A stretch of DNA of 64,000 nucleotides from Microdochium bolleyi (GCA_001566295.1 KQ964267.1:256096-320095); one strand, 5' to 3'. Shown: positions 34,337-46,829, numbered from the stretch's first letter. A program made the numbers and translations. The notes: generated by a model not told the origin, from the sequence alone.

Positions 34337-36887
34337 CTTGATTTGTTGAATGAGTCGAAAGAAAGTGACTTTTGTGTAGGCTCGAGAAGTGAAAGGCTTA
34401 GTAACACAGGGGTGTAAAGACAGCGACCTAGGCGCTTGGCAAAAAACGAAGACTGGGAAGCGAAGAATAAAAGAGGGAACCTGCCCAGAATAGGAAAGAT
34501 GTGAGATGGGGAGAGCCGGAAGAATGGGATGAGGGAGAGAGAGGTTAGAAACAGGAAGGGTGATCGGATGATCAGTCGGGATATATAGCAGAGGTTTCGA
34601 GAGCTGCAGGACTGGAATCCCAAGATCCATACTCTGCAGTTAGCGTCATAGTGCGATCTGATATCGTGACCCGACTGGGGTCACGGAGTAAACGGCCAGC
34701 GGAGTGAACATCGTGAGGGCTTCCAAACGTCCTCCCCGGCAACCCTGGCCGTGTTGGAAACTCATTTGCGACTGGAGCTAGCTTACTTTGAGCCTCATGG
34801 GGCGCCCAAAAGGAGACCTCAGGCGGCTGGCAACAGTGGCTAGGTCGGCAGTGCGACAGTAACTCGGCCTGCCCGGCTCGCCCCTTCCAGGCTGTTGTGC
34901 GCACCCTGTGAAGTCGCTGCTTGGGGACGGCCTTGGCGGAGGTCTCATCGGGGCCTGGGGTTGGGAACAGGGGTAGGGCATGGCTTAAAATTCTTGTCTA
35001 GGGCTGAGATGAGGAGAAGCTTGGGCGGTTCGTCATTGAACGACTGCAGATCCGCCGCGATCTAGAGCTGGCCCAACGCAAATTCCCCCAGCAGTCGCCG
35101 AGATGCACATGAGCAAGCATGTCGTGGTTGAGCAAGAACGCTTCGGAACTGCAAGCTGGTGAAGACCCGCTTCCTCCAATACATTGACACGGACTACAGT
35201 GCGTTCCAAGAGACGTCAGGTCCACCATAGGCAGCTGTCTCGTCTCCAACGAGGTTGTCCGGATGGCCAGCCGTTGGGCGGGTGTTGAGATGAACGAGAT
35301 CTCGGATGAGAAGAGGCGCAAATGGTGCTGTGAGGCTCTTCAAGGCACGGGCGCGGAGCTTTGCCCCTGCTGCGAAGTCGACTAGCGTGCCTGTCTGCCA
35401 AGCACCCCCTGAAAGCTGGGCAAGCATCGAACTATCGCAGCGCCAGTGTGCACTGAGCCCCCGCCAAGCCGTGGCGACCTCTCCCTGAAACCCGGAGTGC
35501 TCTCTGATCCGGCGCGCCAGGAGGGCTGCCCGTTGCCAGGGAACTTCCAGAGGGCCCTTTGGAGGACTGGGTACGGCTAGAACAAGCTCGGTTTTCAGGT
35601 CCTCAGGGGCCCAGGGGCGATCTCGGTTTCCCATTCTGTCGGCACCACCACGATGCCAAGCTCAATACAATCATGGCCCCCCAGAAATGCTCCATCTCGA
35701 GCTTCGCTCCGTTAAGCAGGCTGTTTCCGGCGAGCATAAAGTCCCGTCCCGTGGAAAAACCCTCGGAGCATCGGGCGCCACTGTTGAATATCTTATTCTC
35801 TGATTGATCTCTGGTGGTTCCACGCGTCGCCATTCGCTTGCATGCACTCGATCTCTGGAGTTGCGAACGAGTGCTGACTGGAACGAGTACCCAGCCATAG
35901 CTCACAGCTGTATTAAGGCTGGCCTGCCGTGGATCATAATCGTTCCACCAAGAAGCTTGTCGCCTAACTGCTGCGCAGGCCAGACAGCCAAGCTTTGCGC
36001 CAAGGTCTTATGCGTTAGAGAATGTCACAATACAAAAGAACCAAGGCCCACCAACACATGTGGCAAGCGTGGCACACCACTCAACACCATAGTAGCAATG
36101 CCCAGCATCTTCGCCAATGCACGGCTACCTGGGGGAAAGCTTAGAAACACAACATGCGCCTTGGCTGCGTGCTAGCTGTCACACATGGCAACAGGCATGC
36201 ACACCCAGCCGCCGGATTGCCGTGATGGAGTTCTATTTCGGTCTCCGATGGCCATGGGCCGACCCATGGTGCTAGCATTCTCGAGCCTTCCCGGCAACTG
36301 TCATCCGAGGGGGAGTGGTTCACTTGTCAAAAGTCGTCCAGCCATGAGACGGGCTCCAAAGCCATGAGATGATAGAACGCTGAACTATTCTGGGAAGTTT
36401 CAGGAGCCACATCGCTTGGCAAGACCGGCCGCCTTCACACCTGTAATCGTCACGTCGCCCTCGATACATTACTATCCCTTTAACCATCATCCAGCCAGAT
36501 TCGCTCTCAGATGCTGCATGGAATTCAAAACCATCTGTGTCCAAGCGACTGTAAAATTATGTCCACACGGTGCAGTGACGGGAAAGATCCAAGACCGGGC
36601 TCTGCATACACGATTTGTCTAGCTGAAGGATTTGGACGATATCATCCCCTGATATTGTCCCTGCAGCAGGTAATGCTTGCTTCGCTACGCCGCCGGCAGG
36701 CCCCAGTCTCACGCTGTCGTGCTCGGCTTACATTGTATAGCACCGCTGGAATCATTTACACAGAGAAATGCGACATGCAAAGTGGTGATTCTCTCTATGT
36801 CTCTTGGGGCCCCCTAATTCTACGAATATGTTGGTACAGATGGACTCCAGAGCCATGTCTTCCGGTGGCAATTGCACGTCTCAGTAG
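34337..36887. other. Intergenic region of 2.5 kb
   Basis: No supported gene. Left end: long 5' leader and promoter of the duplicated-domain gene, with a TATATA element at 34581-34587 (reverse orientation). The rest shows only short overlapping frames. Confidence 0.5.
34581..34587 (-). promoter_or_regulatory. TATA-like element upstream of the duplicated-domain secreted gene
   Basis: ATATATA on the minus strand lies about 245 bases upstream of the ATG at 34336. This implies a 5' leader of around 200 nt if used. Confidence 0.4.
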
Positions 36888-38489
36888 CTATGTCTGCCTC
36901 CAAAGCCCATGTAGCTGCAAATTGAGGGGTTCAACATATTCGGGAAGCTGATCAAGCTGTGCGCTGCCGTCTTGTATGTGATCAAGCTGTCCCGTGACAT
37001 GTTGGTCGACGTCCGGGTCAACGTTCGGGTCAACGTCCGGGTCGAAAAAAGTTGGATCGTGCGTATCTTCCGGAGTTTGCCGTTGTTCCTGCGATAACTC
37101 CGCGCAGTGGAATGACAGAAAAGTGTTGATGAGTTCAGTGTCGTTTCTCTCCGTGAAATTGCTCAGGTGGCTGGCCATCTCATCCGGGGCTACAACCCCA
37201 GGAAGCGTCCGTTCCGGAATCAGTACCGATGCAGACGGAGCGTGCGATAGAGTTTCTTCCTGGCCCTGATCAGCAGACGCTTCCATGCAGATCGAGGCAT
37301 TGTCGTTGATGTCTTCCTCCATCATGCGACGGGCTAGATCAGCCACAACCACACGCCCGACTGTGTAGACCAGCCGCGAGTCCCTCTGGATGTCATCGGA
37401 AACACTTTCGGAGCTGGTAGACGGGGGCCGCGACTCGAAGTACGTCTCTATGATTCCGAGCGCGTGGCAATCGTAGAAAGGTACGAACTCGTGACAAATT
37501 CGCTCCACAGCACCGTACACAAACGGTGAGTCCGGTCTTGCCTCCCCCGGGAACACAATGTCCCAGATAGAAAACCACTGTGCTGTTGGCGTCGCTTTCG
37601 AGAGCACGCGGCCGCTCAAGTCCCGGCTCTGCTTCTCAGTGATACCCTCGGGCTTGTCAAAGTCCTGCTCCTGGCAAGTGCGACCGCGGATATGGTCCTC
37701 CAGTCGATCCTGGAGCACAAACTCTTCGCCACATACAGGACAGAATGGTGGCCGTCGGTGGGCACATCTCAAATGCTGCTTCACATCCCTGACTCTGGTC
37801 AGACGTCGGAGCAAGCATCCGGCGTGTCGAACGTTGTCGTGCTTGTAGAATGGACAAGCAAACCTGCGCTCCGGAACTTCGGGGCGGAGCCGCTTTCTGT
37901 CGTTTATGTCGATGCCGTCTTCGTCATTGCTGCCGTCATTTCTGCCGTCGTCGCCGATCCTGCTGTTGTCGTTCAGTACTTTCCGTTTACCGGCTTTTTT
38001 ACTCTGTCCGCCTCCGTTCTCATCAATTTTCCCTGCCGATTGTTGCTGAGTGCCTGTGTCCCCTCGGGATCTCTTCCCCAGGTCCGTCTCTCTGTAGTCT
38101 GGACGAACTGCCCTAGAGCCGCGCGTGTTTCTCCAGTCACTATACACAGCGTTGACCACTCTGCATAGCTCATGGAACCACGTCTTATCAGTGACAGACT
38201 CAGACAGCCCTGGGCCATCAAGATGGCTTGATATAGATAGAGATTCGGTCGCACTGTCGTCCTCTGTTGCATAGAAATGCTCAGTCGTCGTGCTCTTCTC
38301 GCTTGCTGTGTTCCAGGCCGTATTCTGGCTCGAAGATCTGGTTGGTCTTATGGTATCGTGATACTGTCTAGATGATAGTATACCATCCTCCTCATTGCCG
38401 TGAGAAGTGTGGTCGTGAGAGCGGTGGAGCTGGCCAGTTTCCGGGGCATTCGCCCACTGCCAGTCGAACTTGTCGAGCAAACGCGGCAT
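36888..38489 (-). CDS. Fungal C2H2-type zinc-finger protein
   Basis: Single visible exon. The open frame runs from 38561, but that point is GTG preceded by an in-frame stop about 70 bases upstream with no ATG between, so I start at the first ATG, 38489 (533 residues). A short upstream exon cannot be excluded. The N-terminal 200 residues are hydrophilic and disordered in appearance. At residues 212-272 lies the module RRFACPF...C, RVRDVKQHLRCAHRRPPFCPVCGEEF and LEDHIRGRTC, as in a large group of Pezizomycotina zinc-finger proteins in which an incomplete first finger is followed by a CPxC...H...C finger. After it comes EGITEKQ and WFSIWDIVFPGEARPDSPFV, the usual downstream signature. Members are thought to act in the nucleus but are mostly uncharacterised. 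The C-terminus has a short acidic repeat (see the separate entry). Confidence 0.8.
   Translation of the reverse strand: MPRLLDKFDWQWANAPETGQLHRSHDHTSHGNEEDGILSSRQYHDTIRPTRSSSQNTAWNTASEKSTTTEHFYATEDDSATESLSISSHLDGPGLSESVTDKTWFHELCRVVNAVYSDWRNTRGSRAVRPDYRETDLGKRSRGDTGTQQQSAGKIDENGGGQSKKAGKRKVLNDNSRIGDDGRNDGSNDEDGIDINDRKRLRPEVPERRFACPFYKHDNVRHAGCLLRRLTRVRDVKQHLRCAHRRPPFCPVCGEEFVLQDRLEDHIRGRTCQEQDFDKPEGITEKQSRDLSGRVLSKATPTAQWFSIWDIVFPGEARPDSPFVYGAVERICHEFVPFYDCHALGIIETYFESRPPSTSSESVSDDIQRDSRLVYTVGRVVVADLARRMMEEDINDNASICMEASADQGQEETLSHAPSASVLIPERTLPGVVAPDEMASHLSNFTERNDTELINTFLSFHCAELSQEQRQTPEDTHDPTFFDPDVDPNVDPDVDQHVTGQLDHIQDGSAQLDQLPEYVEPLNLQLHGLWRQT
37000..37045. repeat. Short tandem repeat encoding DPxVDPxVD in the zinc-finger gene
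   Basis: Three near copies of a 12-bp unit (gtccgggtcaac and variants) lie at about 37010-37045. On the minus strand they encode a D-P-[DN]-V run near the C-terminus of the zinc-finger protein. The frame is preserved. Confidence 0.75.
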
Positions 38490-39454
38490 CCGAAGATGCC
38501 CCAATGTATCCAATGCTACCGAAGACTGACCGGCTGCCAAGAACGCGGGCAGTGTTTCCACCGCATTCTTCCAACGGTCGATCGGAGATTCTCCCTCGTG
38601 GCCCCGACGCTTGTTTACCGGACTATCCTCCTTGTCAAACGTGGAATGATCCTGAATGGTGGGACCACGCCCGATGTCAGCCCGTATCTATCGTGCCAAA
38701 AATGAGCTGAGGAGAGATGATACTTTTCCAGATTCCACTGTTTCCCTACCCGATCCATATCCCATTCCACCACCTCCGCCCCGCCGTCTGGGATTCTCAA
38801 CTCTGTTGTAGTCCCTCTCACTGACACATTGTTCAATGGTATCACTCTCTCTGGTAATCCATGGGCCCTTGGGGAAGGGGGGCATCATGTTTGAACGCAT
38901 GGAGATATCATCTACTCCCAGGGCGGAGGATTGGCTTTGTTGTCGGTAGCTGCCAGAGTGCGATGGGTGCCGTCAACACAACCGCCCCCCAGCAACCTGG
39001 ACCCGACTCCCCAGACGTCAGAGCAAGCCCCTGGCAGGGGAGCACCAATCGCTCGTGTGAAGGCACAGCTGTGCTGTCCCGGCACGCCGGTGCTGTCCCG
39101 GCACCCCGTGCCTGGCAATCCCAGCCCCCGCGCTAGGCCGCCTTGGGCGTGCTCCTTGGACTGGGTACAACCCAGCACATATTGTGCCGTCATGGCAAGC
39201 AACGTTTCCCGCAACTTCACGTCAAATATGAAACATCCTTGAGATACTAGCTTGATCAAAAACACGTTCAGATATAAAGCTGATTTGCTGTTATTTATTA
39301 CATCAATTACATAAAGGTGCTCATACTATTTCCCGTTCTACAGAGTTTGCGGCAACACTCAAGTGTTCGAGGAACAAATAAACAGCGTCCGGACAGTAAA
39401 GGTCTCCTCCATTTGATAACAGCCAAAGGGTCCAAAGACGTCTCCTATCCACGC
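38490..39454. other. Intergenic region between zinc-finger and membrane-protein genes
   Basis: No gene is seen. An imperfect tandem of gctgtcccggcac lies at about 39069-39105. The AT-rich part at 39260-39330 is a likely 3' region of the multi-pass membrane gene. Confidence 0.5.
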
Positions 39455-40933
39455 TCAGACGATGCCAAACTTCTTCTGCAGCTCCTCGGTCGAGCTCGTG
39501 CGGCTGGCCGCGTCGTCGTCCTTGTGCTCGTGCACCACGCTCGTCTCGACGGTGCGGTGGATGCCCGTGGGCTTGCCCGCGTCGAGGTACTGCTCGTGCC
39601 CGACGTCGCGGTTGCCCGTGACGAGCGTCTGCATGCGGACCTCGCCGGCGTGGGCGTTGCCGTTGCCGCCCCGGCGGGTGCCGGTGGCGTTGGATTGCCC
39701 GCGGCCGCCGCCGGTGCTCGAGTGGTGGTAGTACGCGCCCGGGTCGCTGCTGGGGCCGTTGCCGCTGCTGTTGTCGCCGCGGACCGTCTTGGCGATCAGG
39801 TCAGCCAGGTTCATCTCGATGTGCAGCTTGATGCCGTAGACGAGCGGGTGGAACTGGACGTAGATGAAGCCGTTGCCGATCGACATGGTGCCAATGAGGA
39901 TGACCTGGGCGGCATTAAAGGTCAGTAGAGTGCTTAAATCGAGAGAGTGGTGCTTCATTCTGGAGAGAACTTCGGGTGGTGCTTTCAGGACTTACATCGA
40001 GCGATAGGGAGATGCAGATCATGCCAATATTGTAATAAAATAGTCGATTATACTTTGTTAAGCCGTTCGCGATGAGTTTGGACCGGATAAGATGGATGAA
40101 GTAGACGTTGAGGGCGACATCGAGGATCTATAGAATATCAAAGTCAGCACTGGGTCCAAACGCTCGTCACAAAGCGTCAAGCACGCGAAGGGGATGATAA
40201 AGTGGGGCACACGGGAACGGAGGCGACGAGGAAAGAGCTGGGAGTATCCAAGAAAACATACTGCGAACAGGACCTTCGTGATGCGGTCCCAGATTGTGTT
40301 GACTTTGGTGAAAGTGTCGGACACTTGCAGCATGGACGGGATCCAGATGCAGTAGACCGATATGTTGATGAGGGACATGAAGATGACGGCGCCCCACTGC
40401 ATGCGGCGGATGTTCTTCCTGTCGCGGACGAGCAGGGCGATGCGGTTGATGATGATTTGGATGATCTACAAATTGGCTTGCTGTCAGTCGCTGGCCGCAC
40501 GTATGACGGACACCGCACGAAGGAGGAAGATTCCACTGACGCATTGGACCTGGAACACCCAGAGAGTGATGATGCTGAAGAACAGGGCGAAGCTGTTGAT
40601 GAACCAAAAGGTCAGCGTCTCGTCTTGTCTGTATCCCGGATCTCCCAGCAGCACCTTAGTGTTACTAACTCACCTCGGCGCGATGGATCCCCATAGGAAA
40701 AACCAGCACATGATGCTGATGACGAAGCAGACGAGCCACTCGATCCAGACCATGATAATGTACGCGTTAACCGCTCGCTTGCGCTTCCACACGCCGTACG
40801 TCTGCCGGCAGGCCTTGGCAAAGGTGAACATGGCGAAGCCGAGCGAGATGCCCCAGACGAGCGAGGCAATGTTCATCTCGAGGGCGGTGGGCGCCACGAT
40901 GACATAGTTGTCAGGCATGAAGAGGCCGCCCAT
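39455..40933 (-). CDS. Fungal multi-pass (seven-TM-like) membrane protein
   Basis: Five exons, 40933-40674, 40628-40541, 40465-40262, 40127-39996 and 39904-39455, give 377 residues. All junctions keep frame; donors are GTGAGT, GTCAGT, GTATGT and GTAAGT, and one exon is only 88 nt. The ATG at 40933 follows upstream in-frame codons without Met. Hydrophobic segments: ALEMNIASLVWGISLGFAMF, IIMVWIEWLVCFVISIMCWF, FWFINSFALFFSIITLWVF, MQWGAVIFMSLINISVYCIW, a segment around VALNVYFIHLI, LFYYNIGMICISLSLDVILI, and a weaker one at GNGFIYVQFHPLVYGI. The last ~130 residues are a cytosolic tail rich in Gly, Asn, His, Ser and Asp. The topology resembles fungal receptor-like integral membrane proteins of unknown ligand; it has no CFEM domain. 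Receptor function is a guess from topology. Confidence 0.85.
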
Positions 40934-41153
40934 CGTGATGTCTTTGTTGAGCTGTGACGACAAGGCTGTCGTCACCACAATCGAAGAAAGTGTTGTTGTT
41001 TGATATTATGTTCGTCCGTTGCCGGTGCTGCACCGGGGCAGTGGAGAGAGAAGGAAGGAGAGTGATAGCACTGTCGCGCGAAGAAGGAGGAGAAATCAGA
41101 CGGCGTAGAGGGAGATCGACAGCGGTAGTGTCGGACGGCGCCGGCAGCCAGCG

Positions 41154-41161
41154 TATATATG
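41154..41161 (-). promoter_or_regulatory. TATA-like element of the multi-pass membrane protein gene
   Basis: ATATATAC on the minus strand lies about 220 bases upstream of the ATG at 40933. Confidence 0.4.
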
Positions 41162-44100
41162 GATCGCCCAGTGGGATCAGTCACGCACTCTGGGGTATCA
41201 GGAGTCACTCCGACGAAAGCCTTGTTTGAGCAGGTAGGAAGCCCCTGAAAAGCAGGACCTAACCGGTTTTCCGTCTGTAGTACCGGAGAGTACGCAACAA
41301 AGAACTAGCAGCGACAAGGGGTCTAAATGTTTCCATGCAGATTGGCGTGCCTGCGTGGCTGACACTAGCCCGGCGCGGAGATCAGTCTGCTGGCTGTGCT
41401 GCATGGGCCTGTCCTAGAAGACACTGTTGGGAGGTCGTCGGCCTTGCTCGAGCACTTGCCGGCAGTCAAGGCGGCATTTGTTGGTACCAGGCTCTAGAAT
41501 ACTGCACGGGCACGACACATGGCTTTGCTAGCCGCACGCGCTAGGAGTCGACTAGTCATCGATCCTCGGCATTGCCCACGTCTGTCTGCCAAGATGGCGA
41601 TTTCTGAATCGTGCAAAATGGAGGCGAACGGCGATGTCGAAGATCACCCGGAGAGTCTTGTCCACCCCGGGCGGTCCAGCCAGGGGGGGCTTGGAGGTGA
41701 GGGAAATGATCGACAGCGATGCCGAACCCATGGCCGTGGATGCCCCTGTCCGTATCGAGTTCCAAGCCGTCGCAGCGATTGAGTCTGCGGGGAAAGCCCC
41801 AGCAAACCACGATTCCGGTCCAGCTGCTGAACTTGTACCTTTTTGACATCAAGGATGGAGCCTCTCGACAGACAATGGGATCAATGAGCCATATAACTCT
41901 CTTTCTTCTAACAGCATTTGCCGCAGCCACTGGACCGCGACGAGTGTTTAGCTTCCTCTTCTTCTGCGCTGGAGAAAGCCTCCAACGGCGGGGAAAGGCC
42001 GATATTAGGCTTGGCAGGCCTTCAGCTGCTCGAGCTGGCGCCTTCGTGTGGCAGACTAGCAAGGGGCCACTGAGTTAGTGCGCACACCAACCTCAAGTCA
42101 GCCGGAAGTCGCCGCCTCGGTGTTGGACAACGACGGAGAGCAGCTTCGAGCCACAATGAGATGATTTTGCACAGGCGTTGGACCATACAATAGCCGCTCG
42201 AACTAGCGGCGCGGCAGTCCGGCTTGCGACTACTCGCCCTCCTCGGAAGCTAGGAGCCAGTAAACCTCGTGGGACTTGCCTGCGTGATGTGTACCATCAG
42301 CTACCGTGCACCATGCGCTGAGCATGAGAGCCGGACGGTTTCCCCACCCTTTTATGTTGGGGACACTGTTCGTCAACGTTCAGGTCCTACCCATGTCCAG
42401 TTTCCTCGGCGAACTCGCCTCCCTGCCGCTGGCAGGTAGGCCTCACTACAGATATCGACCCCTGCCCTCACCAGAGCGGTTCTGATGCCGCTGCATGGAA
42501 GCCTCCACCGCATCTCGCGAGTGTGCTGGCACCCCTGAAATATTGGCCCTGCGATCGGCAACCAGCCGCTCCTGCCCTGTCGACATGTTTCCATTGCACA
42601 ACCACACAACTACCAGATCGAGCATGTCTCACGTGGCACTCTGCCAGGAATCTTTTAAATCTTTGCAAGGTTTTCATCAATTATTGCTTATTTCTTGCTA
42701 GAGCGGCTTCGACGGCACGGACAGATCTCCGACGTGGGCAACCCAGCTCTCGACCCAGTGCGCACTGCTAGATGACAGGCGACGCAGATTCTCCACGGAG
42801 GCGCTGCTGGTTCGTGCACAAATTGGCTGAGTCCTGCCTGGAAAGATCGTGGCTTGCATGGAGGGAGGGGGGCCTCATCTTGGCTCACAATGCTGCTTCG
42901 TGGTCCGCGATTGCGCTTCAACAGGACCATTCTGCCTCCTCCTTCCAAAAGTCGAACGCAATTCCGGTCCTGGCTCGTCGTGACAGGCTCATCGTGCAGG
43001 GGTCAAGGCGCCGTCCGCGGCCCAGGTGAAGCCCTGGCCTGGCAGATGGTGGATGTGCCGAGATGAGCACTGCTCCGCCGCGACAGGCCTCTGTGAGCCT
43101 CCAACGCCCCTGCTCCAAGCCACCTCTACGCCATGTCGGCGGAGGCGGAGGCCGGCTGGTTCCCACCGATCTACTCAGTCCGTCAAGATTCCTCGCCGCC
43201 AACGCCAAGCGCCGCTACTTTTTCGGTCTTTGTCTTGTCTGGCCTCCATCTTCCCAAGCCTCACCCTACCAGCGCTCTCATCAATCCGCCCTTCCCCGCC
43301 GCGCTTCGGAGGCTAACAACGAGTGCCGCCGCCTCGGCCCCGGCGACCACCAAAGGGTTCGGAGCCGAATTGTGCAATGGCCGCAGACCAGCAAGAGAGT
43401 TTGCTGCGTCAAGCAGCTCCTCCGAAGGTGTCCTGCGGGGTCCAGTCCATTTTAGGGGTTCGGGCAAAGAGAGAAAGCGCAGATTGTCTCTATTTATCGG
43501 CAGCGGAGACGTCGCCCAGCGATGCAAGCAAGCTGTGCTCATTCATTGCTCTGCTGACCTACCGAAGATATCCTACACTGCACGATGCAGACGTGCGGAT
43601 ACCGGCTCGAGGATGACGCCGCCACGCAGGCTGACGCCATGCAGCTGCGCTCTTGCGGCGACGCAACTGCCGTGCATCATCTACTCACGGGTGTGACGCG
43701 CCCCAGCACGGTGCTGATTGTCCAGGTGGCAGGAGATTGGCGTCAATGCCTCTGGGTTGTAGAATCCCCGTTCAAATCCCAGTGGTGAAGTAGTCGGAGT
43801 TACTGTACTTTGTCCTGCCGCTGAGATTGATACGACATCGCAGGTCTGGTTTGGCAAGATCTCGGTGGCGTCTCCTGCAAGATGTGCAGCTGTATTCCAG
43901 CCTGCTCCAGTGCTTGTCCGCGATGGCGAGACTCAATAGTGCAAGGAGAGGCGGTAGTTGAGCATCGAACGTGATGCAGGCGTCAATACAGACGGTGTCG
44001 AAGATAGACCCACCGCGTGCATCGCCTCCCACACTGCCAGAAGACGCAGAAAGAGACAAATACAACATAACACATCCGTCTCTGGTCGGGGTGCGGCACT

Positions 44101-45258
44101 AGATTTATTTGAGTACGACCGGCAGCCAGTCGAAACATCTGCTGATCATTGATTAAACAGCGTCACAGTCAGGATGATGTGACGCGCGGCTTCACCACAT
44201 TCTACAGGGGCGTTGCGAAGAACTGCCCCTGGCCCCCGTCTCAGATCGTCTGGTCCTCGTTTCAAGTGGCGTCGCGAGTCAAGAGTGGCCGCCACCACTG
44301 GCCGACAGCGCTCATGCGCGCGACTCGTGGGCCCTGCAGCAGCCCGGGCAGCAGCCGAACTAATCCTGCCGAACCGGCCGCTGTGGCTTGATGGCGGCAG
44401 CTGTCAGATAAACTTAGATTATTCCGTTCTTCACTTCTTCCGAGAGCTGATCGGCTTGTTTCCAGCGTGCTGTGCGAGATGGCATCCGGTGCAATGGGTA
44501 CCGAATCCATCTTTTCGATAAAAGCAAGTACTAGCATTCATAAAGACCTCTGCTGTGACTGTGGTCCAGGAGTGCATGGTCATGGCTGGCCCGTTGTGGC
44601 TACCCACAGGGAGGTTTTCTCCGGCTTGGTGACGCAATTATCATGCGCCGCGCCTCGATCAACATTGTCGTCCAGCGGCAGCAACCGACAATGTATCCTC
44701 CTGCACGGGTGCAGTGCGCCGCCAGAGCTGGAGAACTGGCTCTCGGCGTCCCATGGTATGAAAGGCTTGTGAGAATGTCAGCGGCACCAATATGGTCAAC
44801 ACGAGCAGATGGAACCCCTGAGGCGGAGAATTTATCCACCAGCGACAGCGAAAGGCGACCCTCAGGGCTCAAACGGCCCATGACGCACCCCTGTGGTGAG
44901 CGGTAGGCCAAACCCACCGTGATGCGACAAAACATTGGCCCTGCTGAAACATCAGCACATCGTCAGATGAGCGAGATGGGCCGACTGCTGCTGCACTGCC
45001 CTTTCATGCACCAGCAGTCGCTGTCCTCTCTGCCTCCAGTATTTTCCGACGGCTCCACGGCTGGACCCTGGCCAGAAGCACAACACCCACCGCGTGCCTG
45101 CGTGGAAACATGAGCCCCATCGCCGTAAAACACGAATCAGTTTCTAACAGGGGCCCTTCTGACGGCTGCCCATGCCATGTTCCAGCTTCCGCCAGCCAGC
45201 CCTGATGCACGCCGCATTGAGCCGCGAGCCGCGAGCCGCGAAGCGGATGGGCCCGCCG

Positions 45259-45265
45259 TATATAG
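45259..45265 (+). promoter_or_regulatory. TATA box of the Egh16-like gene
   Basis: TATATAG lies about 217 bases upstream of the ATG at 45482, followed by a CT-rich stretch typical of strongly expressed fungal genes. Confidence 0.5.
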
Positions 45266-45481
45266 CTTTCGTCGCCGGGGCCCTTGGTTTCCTGTGATCT
45301 GCTCTTGTCCTTCTTTCGCTTCCTTGTGCCGGTACACGATTGTATTGACTTCATCATCTTGTCAATTTTCTTCTATTCTCTTCACTAGCAGCGGGTCTGT
45401 CTTTTAATTCGTCTGCAACGATTCATCTCGACTTCTCTTCGACCACTCTCTCCCACCTCTCATATACATCAAGCCGCCAAA

Positions 45482-46829
45482 ATGGTTTCTTCGCGTGTGC
45501 TCTACGGACTGTCCGCAGTCGTGGCGCTGGTCAATGGCCAGGCCGTCATCCAGAAGGCCGTGGGTGACCGGGGAGAAAGCAAGAGTCTCTTCCGTATGTC
45601 TTGCCCACCCGCCCAGAAACTGATCAGTCTCGTGGCTTGATCTTGCGGCCGGACTTGTATCAACATGACTAACCTCCACTTCTTCACCTGCATATAGTCA
45701 AGGCCAACGACCCCAATGACGCCAACATCATCAAGCAGGCTGAGATCGTGACAAACATCGTCAACGAGTGCGGCCGGACCCTGTCGGGCGGCAACATCGA
45801 CATCGGCGAGCAGACCGAGATTGCGCTCGCCGCCAAGGAGATCACGCAGAGCAAGAAGGGCGGCAAGGTCACCGTCACCCTCAACCAGAAGAACGCACAG
45901 GGCTCGGGCCCGTTCACGTGCGACATGGATCTGACGGGCAACTCCAACGCCGCCGTCGGCCAGACCCCCCTGAAGGTCACCCAGAACAGGGCCCAGTTCG
46001 GCACGGGCGTCATGACGTTCGAGGTCGAGATGCCCGCCGACATGGCGTGTATCGGAGGTGAGCCATCCTCTCCAATCTGACAATAGGCGCCTCTGCCTTT
46101 TCAAAAAGGCTCAATTTGACTGACTGCAAACCCTCGACAGCCTCTACCGGCAACATCTGCACCGTCCGCTGCCGCAACGCGCAGGAGTTCGGTGGCTGCT
46201 TCGCCGTGCAGCAGACCGACACCCGCGCCAACGCCAACAAGCCGAACAACATCATCACGGCGGCCACGCTGGACCAGGCCCTCAAGCAGACCCTCCAGGC
46301 GCAGAAGGACTTTGAACCGGCCGTCGGTGCCATCGCTGGCTCCAGCCTCGACAACCAGGGCACGGCCGTCGCCGACGCGCTGATCGCGAACAACAAGGCC
46401 GTACTGGCTGGCGGTAACAACAATAACAACAACGGAGGCGGTGCTGGTGCTGGGGCTGGTGCTGGCAATGGTGGAAACAACAACAACAACGGCGGTGCTG
46501 GCCGGGGCGGTAACAACAACGCTGGCAACGGCGCCGGTCGTGGCAATGCTGGTGGCAATGGTAACGCCAACGCCGGCAACGGTGCTGGTCGTGGCAACGC
46601 TGGTGGCAATGGTAACGCCAACGCCGGCAACGGTGCTGGTCGTGGCAACGGTAACGCCAACGCTGGCAACGGTGCTGGTCGTGGCAACGCTGGCAACGGC
46701 GCGGCTCGTGGTGGCAACGCCAACGCTGGTAACGGTGCCGCTCGTGGTGGCAATGCGAACGCTGGCGCCAACAACAACAACGCCAACCAGAAGCGCTACG
46801 TCCGCGCGGTCCGCTCGTTCCGCGCGTAG
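45482..46829 (+). CDS. Egh16/GAS1-like secreted protein with Gly/Asn-rich repeat tail
   Basis: Three exons, 45482-45593, 45698-46057 and 46141-46829, give 386 residues; both introns are phase 1. A signal peptide (MVSSRVLYGLSAVVALVNGQ) precedes a domain of about 250 residues matching the Egh16-like virulence factor family (Egh16H of powdery mildew; MAS3/GAS1/GAS2 of the rice blast fungus). Visible marks: AVGDRGESKSLF, IVNECGRTLSGGNID, GPFTCDMDLTGNSN, PADMACIGASTGNICTVRCRNA and FGGCFAVQQ, with cysteines in the family order. In characterised species some members are expressed in appressoria and support host penetration; others occur in insect and nematode pathogens. Activity is unknown at the biochemical level. 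The last ~125 residues are a low-complexity Gly/Asn/Ala/Arg tail with repeated NGAGRGNAGG and NANAGN motifs, ending in a basic stretch (KRYVRAVRSFRA). That tail is not part of the core domain. Confidence 0.93.
46410..46790 (+). repeat. Coding minisatellite in the Egh16-like gene
   Basis: Degenerate tandem units of gctggtcgtggcaacgctgg and ggcaatggtaacgccaacgc type fill this stretch and encode the Gly/Asn/Ala/Arg tail. Neighbouring units of 45-54 bp are nearly identical, for example around 46563-46645, so copy number is likely to vary between strains. Confidence 0.85.

Larger units (their letters stand above)
40934..45481. other. Gene-poor stretch of 4.5 kb
   Basis: No supported gene. Left end is the promoter of the membrane-protein gene (TATATAC on the minus strand at about 41154-41161). 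Right end is the promoter of the Egh16-like gene. GC-rich parts (about 43000-43700) keep frames open in several phases on both strands, a composition effect rather than coding evidence. A triple gagccgc tandem lies at 45220-45240. Confidence 0.5.

Noticed and set aside
43000..43700. Several overlapping open frames on both strands
   Set aside because: All frames are open because of high GC content. None has family motifs, and they exclude each other.
43725..43790. A GTTCAAATCCC string resembling a tRNA T-arm at about 43770
   Set aside because: The T-stem does not pair (C opposite C next to the loop), and no matching acceptor, D or anticodon arms are found upstream.
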